The translations under genes were made by a program, and so were the position numbers. A DNA stretch of 12,988 bases from JBIKWN01 sp044376365. Lineage in GTDB: Bacteria > Bdellovibrionota_C > UBA2361 > JBIKWN01. Each line of letters begins with the position of its first letter. The first letter of the stretch is position 1. The notes beneath the pieces were generated by a model. That model worked only from the letters and a program-made list of their open reading frames with translations, ran no database searches and had not been told where the DNA came from. Below are positions 7,428-12,988 of this stretch, piece by piece. Location: contig JBILLA010000052.1 of NCBI GenBank assembly GCA_044376365.1, forward strand, positions 1-12,988, written 5' to 3'.

Positions 7428-8222
7428 TTAGTCCCCACTTTTTCGGGTTGCAGCAATCCCACGAGAAGAGCCTTTCACAAGCTCAATAAAATCGACACAA
7501 AGCTTGCAAGCGCTATTCACATCAAATGCAGAAAGCTTTTCACCAATGGATCCATCAGCAAGAAATAATGAGCGGTATAATTTTTTCAGTTCTCGAATAT
7601 CATCCTCAGAAAAGCCTGCACGCTGAAGACCAATGACGTTAATACCAGCCAAGCGAGCTCTATCACCCTGAGCAATAACGCCTGGAGGAATATCCTGGGT
7701 TACCATAGAACCTCCAGCTATCATGGCGCAGCTACCAATGGTGACAAACTGATGCACCGCACTTAAGCCGCCTAAGGTGACACGATTCTCAATCCTGACG
7801 TGACCAGCAATGGCAACACCATTCGCTATGACATTTTCGTTACCGACTTTTGAGTCGTGGCCAAGGTGAGAACTCACCATGAAGAGGTTTCCATCACCGA
7901 CGGAAGAAACCATACCACCACCTTCGGTCCCAGGCTGCAACGTCACATATTCACGGATGAGGTTTCTGTTGCCGACGAGCAGTTCACTCGGCTCGCCCTT
8001 ATACTTAAGATCTTGCGGTTGAGTGCCAATGGCCGCAAAAGAAAAAACTGTATTATCATCACCGAAGGTTGTATGTCCTTCAATAACAGCATGATGTTGA
8101 ACTGTATTATTTTTACCAAGTTTAACGTGAGGACCAATCACTGCATACGCGCCAATGATGCACCCGTCGCCAAGCTCAGCGCCCTGTTCTATAATAGCAG
8201 TTGGGTGAATGGTAACAGCCAC
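7428..8222 (-). CDS. lpxA: UDP-N-acetylglucosamine O-acyltransferase LpxA
   Basis: LpxA transfers a 3-hydroxyacyl chain from acyl carrier protein to UDP-GlcNAc, the first step of lipid A synthesis in the cytoplasm. The 264-residue product begins with hexapeptide repeats forming a left-handed beta helix (IHPTAIIEQGAELGDG onward). The catalytic histidine is H122 in SSHLGHD, matching E. coli H125; H119 matches E. coli H122. In an ungapped alignment across VHQF to IAGG, G170 falls on E. coli G173, the residue that measures acyl-chain length. A helical C-terminal domain begins near residue 190. The start is a GTG at 8222, with AGGA nine bases upstream inside the end of fabZ; it gives the usual short N-terminus before the first repeat. 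The gene follows fabZ by six bases and precedes lpxI by four. Confidence 0.97.
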   Translation of the reverse strand: MAVTIHPTAIIEQGAELGDGCIIGAYAVIGPHVKLGKNNTVQHHAVIEGHTTFGDDNTVFSFAAIGTQPQDLKYKGEPSELLVGNRNLIREYVTLQPGTEGGGMVSSVGDGNLFMVSSHLGHDSKVGNENVIANGVAIAGHVRIENRVTLGGLSAVHQFVTIGSCAMIAGGSMVTQDIPPGVIAQGDRARLAGINVIGLQRAGFSEDDIRELKKLYRSLFLADGSIGEKLSAFDVNSACKLCVDFIELVKGSSRGIAATRKSGD

Positions 8223-8228
8223 AGGAGA

Positions 8229-8672
8229 TTATCCTACTTCTGCAGCAGTAAGTTCAGTTGAGCAACAGACCTGCCCATCAACCGTAATGAGGCCTTCCAT
8301 CATAAAGAATGGCTTTCTTCGCTTAATAAATTTCACTTCAATACGGAGCGTATCACCAGGAACTACTTGACGCTTCCACTTTGTATTATTCACTCCGCAA
8401 ATCATCATTGTCTTGTTCTGAAGCTCTTCTTTCAAAGAAAGGTGCGCAAGCACAGCACAGGCCTGAGCAATCGATTCAAGCTGCAACACACCTGGCATCA
8501 CAGGAAGCCCAGGAAAGTGACCCTGAAAAAAAGGCTCATTCACCGTTACATTTTTAATAGCAACGATTCGATCATAAGAAACAAGCTCGACAATCTTATC
8601 GACGAGAAGAAATGGATATCGATGAGGGATAATCTCTTGAATCTGTTGTGCTGTAATGAGTGTCTCAGACAT
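8229..8672 (-). CDS. fabZ: 3-hydroxyacyl-ACP dehydratase FabZ
   Basis: FabZ dehydrates 3-hydroxyacyl-ACP to trans-2-enoyl-ACP in fatty acid elongation, and so competes with LpxA for 3-hydroxyacyl-ACP. The 147-residue hot-dog-fold protein has the N-terminal IPHRYPFLLVDK signature (15-26), the catalytic histidine H52 in FQGHFPGLPVMPG, and the catalytic glutamate E66 in VLQLESIAQA. These correspond to H54 and E68 of E. coli FabZ. It directly precedes lpxA, the conserved arrangement that couples fatty acid and lipid A supply. It starts 20 bases after the skp stop, in the place where lpxD usually comes first. No strong ribosome binding site precedes ATG 8672. Confidence 0.97.
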   Translation of the reverse strand: MSETLITAQQIQEIIPHRYPFLLVDKIVELVSYDRIVAIKNVTVNEPFFQGHFPGLPVMPGVLQLESIAQACAVLAHLSLKEELQNKTMMICGVNNTKWKRQVVPGDTLRIEVKFIKRRKPFFMMEGLITVDGQVCCSTELTAAEVG

Positions 8673-8692
8673 GTGCGTGAACCCGTACTTTC

Positions 8693-9208
8693 TTAATTTA
8701 ATTTTTTATCGTTGAGCGCCTTGATCACTTTATCAGTAAGGTCATAGGAGTCATCAATGTAAAGAACAAAACGTTGATCCTTCTCAAGGACTATCTTGTA
8801 TGAATTCTCTTTTGAAAGATCCTTTATGATAGCATCAATATCTTTAATGATAGCGCCAATAGCTTCGTTGTTTTTCTTGCCGAGCGCTTCACGGTTTTCT
8901 TGGAAGCTACGTTGAAATTCACGATCTTTAGCCATGAGAGCTTCTTGCTTAGCTTTCATCGCGTCTTTTGAGAGCACAGATGCTTGCTTATCAATATCAG
9001 CTTTCATAGCTTTGAGATCATTTTGCGTCTTGGTTAATGACCCTTCGCGTTTTTTCAGCTCAGCTTCCATATCAGCTTTGGCTGCTTTGCCCATGATGGA
9101 TTCACTAATCACTCGTTGCATGTCTACAACATAGACAGGCTCGGCGGCGAACACAGGCGATGCGCAAACAGCAAGAAGCAGGACAAGAGACAAAACTATT
9201 TTTTTCAT
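8693..9208 (-). CDS. skp: OmpH/Skp-family periplasmic chaperone
   Basis: OmpH/Skp proteins hold unfolded outer-membrane proteins in the periplasm on their way to the BAM machine. The 171-residue product starts with a signal peptide: MKK, a hydrophobic core, then SPVFA, with predicted cleavage after A21 leaving AEPVYVVDMQRV, the typical family opening. Residues about 35-125 are rich in Lys, Glu, Ala and Gln and form the coiled-coil tentacles. The C-terminal segment (IVLEKDQRFVLYIDDSYDLT) completes the small beta body. ATG 9208 is chosen over ATG 9214 because AGGA stands exactly six bases before it and directly abuts the other. skp commonly precedes lpxD and fabZ and follows bamA; here it precedes fabZ directly and follows an aldolase gene by 24 bases. 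Confidence 0.93.
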   Translation of the reverse strand: MKKIVLSLVLLLAVCASPVFAAEPVYVVDMQRVISESIMGKAAKADMEAELKKREGSLTKTQNDLKAMKADIDKQASVLSKDAMKAKQEALMAKDREFQRSFQENREALGKKNNEAIGAIIKDIDAIIKDLSKENSYKIVLEKDQRFVLYIDDSYDLTDKVIKALNDKKLN

Positions 9209-9214
9209 GATCAT

Positions 9215-9218
9215 TCCT
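9215..9218 (-). promoter_or_regulatory. ribosome binding site selecting the skp start
   Basis: AGGA on the minus strand is six bases from ATG 9208 and touches ATG 9214. The spacing favours the downstream ATG and so removes two residues from the longest possible protein. Confidence 0.65.
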
Positions 9219-9232
9219 AAACGTAACTGTAC

Positions 9233-10297
9233 TTAAGCGATGGTTACTTCTTTTGCAAGGTACACATCCTGGATGAGGTTAAGAAGTTTAACACCCTCGT
9301 TCATCGGACGCTGGAACGCTTTGCGACCGGAGATAAGTCCCATACCACCAGCACGCTTGTTAACAACTGCGGTCGTTACTGCATCAGAGAAATCATTATC
9401 ACCAGAAGCTCCGCCGCTATTGATAAGCCCAACACGACCCATATAGCAGTTTGCGACTTGGTAACGACAAAGATCAATCGGATGATCGGTTGTCAGATCG
9501 CTATACACACGCTTATCGGTTTTACCGTAACTCTTGCCACCAGCGTTCATTGCATTGTAGCCGCCATTATTCTCAGGGAGCTTCTGCTTGATGATATCAG
9601 CTTGAATCGTGACACCGAGGTGATTTGCTTGGCCAGTAAGATCAGCAGAGACATGGTAGTCTTTGTCAGTCTTAAACCCACTATTTCTGAGGTAGCACCA
9701 AAGCACTGTTGCCATGCCAAGCTCATGAGCAAGCGCAAAGCTCTCAGCAATCTCAGTGATTTGACGGGTTGATTCAGGAGAACCGAAGTAAATCGTTGCA
9801 CCAACAGCCGCAGCACCCATATCTGCAGCCTCTCTCACCTTACCAAAAAGAACTTGATCAAATTTATTCGGAAGCGTCATGAGTTCGTTGTGATTAATTT
9901 TCACAATATATGGAATACGATGCGCATACTTACGAGAGGTAAGACCGAGCACGCCATATGTTGAGGCAACAGCATTACAGCCACCTTCCATAGCGAGCTT
10001 AACGATGTTTTCTGGGTCAAAATAGATAGGATTTTTTGCAAAGCTTGCACCTGCAGAGTGCTCAATACCTTGGTCAACAGGCAAGATAGAGACGTAGCCA
10101 GTGTTTGCTAAACGCCCGGTGCCATGAATGCGCTGTAAGTTTGAAAGAACTCTATTGTTACGATTTGATGTCGCAAAGATCTCATCAACTGAGTTTGGAT
10201 TTGGAAGATAGAGTGAGGAAGCTGGTATCGCCTGGGAACGGTAGCTCAAAAGGCTTTCAGCTTGATTGCCAAGCAGAGACTCAATTTCTTTCATCAT
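9233..10297 (-). CDS. fbaB: class I fructose-bisphosphate aldolase, FbaB/DhnA type
   Basis: This 354-residue enzyme cleaves fructose 1,6-bisphosphate to dihydroxyacetone phosphate and glyceraldehyde 3-phosphate, or runs in reverse in gluconeogenesis, through a Schiff base and without metal. It aligns along nearly its whole length with E. coli FbaB (350 residues): TGRLANTGYVSILPVDQGIE (60-79), STYGVL (112-117), YHVSADLTGQANHLG (214-228), NCYMGRVGLINSGG and KRAGGMGLISGRKAF. K237 in ADIIKQK is the likely Schiff-base lysine. It is unrelated in sequence to eukaryotic class I aldolase. ATG 10297 has AAGGAAG six bases upstream; the next codon is also ATG. A promoter with a perfect -10 box lies in the 77-base gap before it. 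It is not a usual neighbour of skp or lipid A genes. Confidence 0.97.
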   Translation of the reverse strand: MMKEIESLLGNQAESLLSYRSQAIPASSLYLPNPNSVDEIFATSNRNNRVLSNLQRIHGTGRLANTGYVSILPVDQGIEHSAGASFAKNPIYFDPENIVKLAMEGGCNAVASTYGVLGLTSRKYAHRIPYIVKINHNELMTLPNKFDQVLFGKVREAADMGAAAVGATIYFGSPESTRQITEIAESFALAHELGMATVLWCYLRNSGFKTDKDYHVSADLTGQANHLGVTIQADIIKQKLPENNGGYNAMNAGGKSYGKTDKRVYSDLTTDHPIDLCRYQVANCYMGRVGLINSGGASGDNDFSDAVTTAVVNKRAGGMGLISGRKAFQRPMNEGVKLLNLIQDVYLAKEVTIA

Positions 10298-10303
10298 AGG
10301 TAA

Positions 10304-10310
10304 CTTCCTT
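10304..10310 (-). promoter_or_regulatory. strong ribosome binding site of fbaB
   Basis: AAGGAAG stands six bases before ATG 10297. It is the best Shine-Dalgarno match in the window and favours the first of the two tandem ATG codons. Confidence 0.7.
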
Positions 10311-10350
10311 CTTGGGTAATAAATTCAAACGTTTCGGAACAGCGGGCGCG

Positions 10351-10379
10351 ATTATACATAAAAAGAATCTATCTTTAAA
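10351..10379 (-). promoter_or_regulatory. sigma70-type promoter of fbaB-skp-fabZ-lpxA-lpxI
   Basis: Read on the minus strand, TTTAAA (10379-10374) and a perfect TATAAT (10356-10351) are exactly 17 bases apart. Transcription should begin near 10344, giving a leader of about 45 bases before fbaB. The bases after the -10 are CGCGCCCGC, a very G+C-rich discriminator of the kind associated with stringent, growth-rate-dependent promoters. The -35 overlaps the stop codon of the DUF192 gene. No terminator is visible between fbaB and lpxI, so the whole unit could be driven from here. Confidence 0.75.
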
Positions 10380-10920
10380 CACCATCTTCCCCTGAAGGGA
10401 GCGGTGCTAATGGCTCGAATTTTGTACCGACGGTAATGCCCTTTTGGGCCGCTAAACCACCCCTAATCTCTATGACATACTGGGCTGGATGGCCCTGAGA
10501 GGTCCTCGATACGAGAGAATGGGGTATAGCATTCTCAACCAATGAAACAATGGTAAAATCCTTGTCGAGGTAAAGTATATCAAGGGAAATTAGAGTATTT
10601 TTCATCCAAAACGAGCGCGGTCGCTCACTGGGATAGATAAAAATCATACCCCTGTCTGCTGGAAGCTCCTGTCGATACATAAGCCCAAGCTCTCGGGCTT
10701 GTGGAGTTCGAGCGACTTCAAGGGTTAGAGGTAAAAGCTCTTTCTGATCTGCAGAGATGAATCTGCCTGTTACAGTTAAATCTTGAGATGAGTTGCTACT
10801 ATTACAGGCGGTAAAGGAGAGGATGCACCAGAGGAGCATCGATACAAGGGTGCATGCAACGTTTCGAGCGCTACCTATAACAGTAGCCTTGGAAGCGAAA
10901 GCCCACCTATTTCTTGGCAT
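10375..10920 (-). CDS. secreted DUF192-family protein, possibly a lipoprotein
   Basis: This 181-residue protein has an export signal followed by a DUF192 domain of unknown function. The N-terminus has a basic stretch of about 20 residues (MPRNRWAFASK...), a hydrophobic core (VACTLVSMLLWCILSF) and a cysteine at 39 in FTAC. FTAC is a poor lipobox because Phe is unusual at -3, so lipid attachment is possible rather than certain; the Asn/Ser-rich run after C39 looks like a lipoprotein linker. The DUF192 core runs from about 62 to 170: RELGLMYRQELPADRGMIFIYP, SFWMKNTLISLDILYLD and the YVIEIRGG end are the family's conserved parts. ATG 10920 overlaps the etfA end by 14 bases and has AAGGTG four bases upstream. 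A TTG at 10923 is less likely. Its tie to electron transfer flavoprotein is unexplained. Confidence 0.87.
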   Translation of the reverse strand: MPRNRWAFASKATVIGSARNVACTLVSMLLWCILSFTACNSSNSSQDLTVTGRFISADQKELLPLTLEVARTPQARELGLMYRQELPADRGMIFIYPSERPRSFWMKNTLISLDILYLDKDFTIVSLVENAIPHSLVSRTSQGHPAQYVIEIRGGLAAQKGITVGTKFEPLAPLPSGEDGV

Positions 10921-11866
10921 CAAGCACCTTTTGAGTCAGTTCAGGTACTGCTGTATACAGGTCAGCAACAAGACCATAATCGGTAATCTCAAAGATCGGC
11001 GCTTCCGCATCTTTATTGATTGCAACAACTTTCTTCGAATCTTTCATACCGGCGAGGTGTTGAATTGCACCAGAGATCCCTACAGCAACATAGAGTTCAG
11101 GAGCAACAATTTTACCGGTCTGACCAACCTGCCAATCATTGGGGGCATAGCCAGAGTCAACTGCTGCACGTGAAGCACCAATCGCAGCGCCAAAGGCATC
11201 TGCAAGTGGGAACATATATGATTGAAAATTCTCAGCCGACTGCAGTGCTCGACCACCACTCACAACAATGCGAGCATCACCAAGTTCAGGACGTTCAGCT
11301 TTCACGATATCAAGCTTTTCAACAGACCCATATTGCGACGGAGGAAGCGTTACAACTGCTTTCTTCACGGCAACACCCGCAGCAGCAGGTGTCTCTGTAA
11401 AACTTGAAGCGCGAACAGTGATGACTTTCTTTTCACTCTCAATAGATACATCCGCCAAAATATCTCCGGCGTACATTGGTCGACGAAGCGTACCATCACT
11501 ATTGACCTGAATAATATCAGACGCTTGACCAGCAGAAAGCTTTTGAGCAACAACAGGAGCAAGATCTTTTCCAAGACTACTTGAAGTAGTAACAAAAACA
11601 GTATGACCACCCTGCTGCATAAGATCTGCAATCAAAGCTGCATACGACTCAAAGAAATACTGTTGGAGCGACGACTCATCGATAAAGAGCAGCTCATCAA
11701 GGCCCGCTACTGCTGCCTTTTGCGCTGTCTCTTCAGAACCAACAACAAGACCTACGACACGGGATAAGCCATAGCTCTTTTTCAATGCATCAGCAGCCTG
11801 CACAGCAGCAAGTGAGCTTTTTGGGATTTGTCCTTGTGAGGATTGAATCAAACAGAGAATACTCAT
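10907..11866 (-). CDS. etfA: electron transfer flavoprotein alpha subunit
   Basis: EtfA binds FAD and, with EtfB, carries electrons from acyl-CoA and related dehydrogenases to ETF:quinone oxidoreductase. The 319-residue protein has the usual N-terminal nucleotide-like domain (about 1-190) and a strongly conserved C-terminal FAD domain: IVVSGGR (200-206), GASRAAVDSGY (230-240), VGQTGK (247-252), VGISGAIQH (262-270), VVAINKD (280-286) and TDYGLVADLY (295-304). These are the canonical ETF signatures. Its ATG overlaps the etfB stop as ATGA, and GAGG lies about ten bases upstream. Its own stop is overlapped by the DUF192 start. No acyl-CoA dehydrogenase or ETF:quinone oxidoreductase is encoded in the window. 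Confidence 0.97.
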   Translation of the reverse strand: MSILCLIQSSQGQIPKSSLAAVQAADALKKSYGLSRVVGLVVGSEETAQKAAVAGLDELLFIDESSLQQYFFESYAALIADLMQQGGHTVFVTTSSSLGKDLAPVVAQKLSAGQASDIIQVNSDGTLRRPMYAGDILADVSIESEKKVITVRASSFTETPAAAGVAVKKAVVTLPPSQYGSVEKLDIVKAERPELGDARIVVSGGRALQSAENFQSYMFPLADAFGAAIGASRAAVDSGYAPNDWQVGQTGKIVAPELYVAVGISGAIQHLAGMKDSKKVVAINKDAEAPIFEITDYGLVADLYTAVPELTQKVLDAKK

Positions 11867-12612
11867 AATACTTTGGCCTCATCTTTTAGCACTGCAACAA
11901 GTTCAGCAACATCAGAAACTTTTCTTCCTGCCTTTTTCTTTTCAGGCAGGGTCATACGATGAATTTTTATTTTCGTTGTTCCATCGATACCAAGGCCTTC
12001 AAGGGTGAACTCTTCAAGGGGCTTTTTCTTCGCTTTCATAATTCCTGGAAGCGATGCATAGCGAGGTGTATTGAGTCGAAGATCGGTCGTCACAACGCAT
12101 GGCATCGGAACTAAAACAGTCTCAAGACCTCCATCAACTTCACGAACAACACGTGCCTTACCAGCATCAAACTCAAGTTTTGAGGCAAAGCAGGCTTGAG
12201 GAATACCAAGCAGTGAAGCAAGGAGTTGTCCAGTCTGATTTGCATCAGAATCAATGGATTGTTTACCCATAATGATCAGTCCATAGGAGCCTTTTTGATA
12301 CAGTGCAGCAAGCACTCGGGCAGCAAGGTCAGAATCTACAGCAGCATCTGTTTTTACATGCAGCGCAGCATCAGCACCCATAGCCATTGCATAGCGCAGC
12401 TGCTGACTTGCGTCTTCAGGACCAACCGTTGCGACAATAACTTCGGTTGCATGCCCTGCATCACGAATCTTAATTGCTTCTTCAACGGCAATTTCATCAA
12501 ATGGATTCACGATCCACTTAATGCCATCCGTCTCTATTCCAGAACCATCAGCCTTGACCTTCACCTTGGTCTGATAATCAGGCACTCGTTTAATTGGTAC
12601 TAGTATCTTCAT
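11863..12612 (-). CDS. etfB: electron transfer flavoprotein beta subunit
   Basis: EtfB pairs with EtfA. In the canonical form it binds AMP and docks on partner dehydrogenases. The 249-residue protein has the N-terminal KILVPIKRVPDY, NPFDEIAVEEAI (36-47), the nucleotide loop GKQSIDSDANQTGQ (116-129), and the dehydrogenase recognition loop LNTPRYASLPGIMKAKKKP (180-198). The SDANQTG form of the loop is that of respiratory, non-bifurcating ETF; bifurcating enzymes usually have a DGDTAQVGP-like loop there. It therefore probably serves beta-oxidation or similar dehydrogenation rather than flavin-based bifurcation. Its ATG overlaps the stop of an ABC-3 permease gene by four bases, and a ribosome-binding AGGT lies nine bases upstream. 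Confidence 0.97.
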   Translation of the reverse strand: MKILVPIKRVPDYQTKVKVKADGSGIETDGIKWIVNPFDEIAVEEAIKIRDAGHATEVIVATVGPEDASQQLRYAMAMGADAALHVKTDAAVDSDLAARVLAALYQKGSYGLIIMGKQSIDSDANQTGQLLASLLGIPQACFASKLEFDAGKARVVREVDGGLETVLVPMPCVVTTDLRLNTPRYASLPGIMKAKKKPLEEFTLEGLGIDGTTKIKIHRMTLPEKKKAGRKVSDVAELVAVLKDEAKVL

Positions 12613-12988
12613 CCTGTTTTTACCTGCGCACTAAGAAAAAAAAGAACTCCTGCGGCAACCGCAGTTGTCGCTCCTGGAGGGGTATCTGCTATCCATGAGC
12701 ATAGAATACCAAGGAACACTATCGCTACCCCTACAGTTGTTGATGCTACCACTGCTTGGGCGATGGATCGAGATCTTGGAATAGCTATCGCGCCTGGCAC
12801 CGTCAAAAGTGCCGTCGTTAGAAGGGCTCCACATACTTTCAAGGAAGCAGCCACTACCAGCGCTACGACAATATAGAGGGCAATAATAAACAGTTGCGGT
12901 GAGAACCCCTGCCTTAGCAAGAATCCTTGGCCCACCAGAAAAAGTGAAAGAGGTCTTCGAAGCAAGACACAGAACACTATAATCACAG
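12609..12988 (-). CDS. ABC-3 family metal transporter permease (5' part beyond window)
   Basis: Only the C-terminal 126 or so residues are present; the reading frame is open to the window edge and the true start lies outside. Hydrophobic segments separated by short loops and the motif KVCGALLTTALLTVPGAIA, followed by a segment ending in DTPPGATTAVAAGVLFFLS, are typical of ZnuB/MntB-type inner-membrane permeases that import zinc, manganese or chelated iron with an ATPase and a binding protein. The metal cannot be told from this fragment. The GTG at 12986 lies mid-protein and is probably not the start, because these permeases are about 260-290 residues. The stop overlaps the etfB ATG as ATGA, an unusual pairing of a metal transporter with electron transfer flavoprotein. 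Confidence 0.88.
   Translation of the reverse strand, partial: VIIVFCVLLRRPLSLFLVGQGFLLRQGFSPQLFIIALYIVVALVVAASLKVCGALLTTALLTVPGAIAIPRSRSIAQAVVASTTVGVAIVFLGILCSWIADTPPGATTAVAAGVLFFLSAQVKTG

Noticed and set aside
7857..8261. 134-codon plus-strand open frame opposite lpxA and fabZ
   Set aside because: It lies antisense to well-recognised genes, its translation resembles no family, and no promoter or ribosome binding site supports it.
10793..11400. Overlapping plus-strand open frames of 126 codons opposite etfA
   Set aside because: The Gln/Ser/His-rich translations are what antisense reading of this gene's codons gives; etfA is fully conserved on the minus strand.
12226..12603. 125-codon plus-strand open frame opposite etfB
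   Set aside because: It is antisense to conserved etfB and has no recognisable domain.
1..12988. Possible defence island, mobile element or CRISPR array
   Set aside because: No transposase, integrase, direct-repeat array, toxin-antitoxin pair or restriction gene is seen; every sizeable frame belongs to a housekeeping-type or widely conserved family.

Overview
The window is an intact, densely packed bacterial chromosome segment. All genes but one are on the minus strand, with gaps of 0-78 bases. A lipid A branch (fabZ, lpxA, lpxI), an OmpH/Skp periplasmic chaperone and a lipoprotein-like DUF192 protein point to a Gram-negative, LPS-making organism. LpxI in place of LpxH, an orphan NtrC-type regulator, an M16B peptidase pair and a short eight-cysteine zinc-ribbon protein together suggest a deltaproteobacterium-like lineage. 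That placement is inferred from gene content, not proven.

In transcription order (right to left), 12988-10375 holds the end of an ABC-3 family metal-transporter permease, then etfB, etfA and a DUF192 secreted protein. All four are joined by overlapping stop/start codons and look like one translationally coupled operon. A strong sigma70-type promoter (10351-10379) sits at the end of the DUF192 gene. It starts a second unit: class I fructose-bisphosphate aldolase (fbaB), ompH/skp, fabZ, lpxA and lpxI. This resembles the classical bamA-skp-lpxD-fabZ-lpxA cluster, but bamA and lpxD are missing from their usual places.

After a 78-base gap (6452-6529) come a MoxR-like AAA+ ATPase and an orphan sigma54-dependent response regulator whose sigma54-contact loop reads GAFTNA rather than GAFTGA. 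The single plus-strand gene, an eight-cysteine zinc-ribbon protein (3601-3888), converges on the regulator; the two stop codons are two bases apart inside a perfect 12-base palindrome. The same small gene diverges from the last minus-strand unit: a YihY/BrkB-type membrane protein with a soluble C-terminal extension, then two M16B peptidase-family genes. The first M16B gene lacks the zinc site but has the Arg/Tyr pair; the second has the zinc site but lacks the pair, so they look like the two halves of one heterodimeric protease. The second runs off the left edge.

No tRNA, rRNA, CRISPR, insertion sequence or other mobile element was seen, and no gene-free stretch exceeds 78 bases. I found no clear novel multi-gene system. 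The points most worth a second look are the complementary M16B pair, the GAFTNA regulator beside a partnerless MoxR ATPase, and the rearranged skp/lipid A cluster driven from an aldolase promoter.
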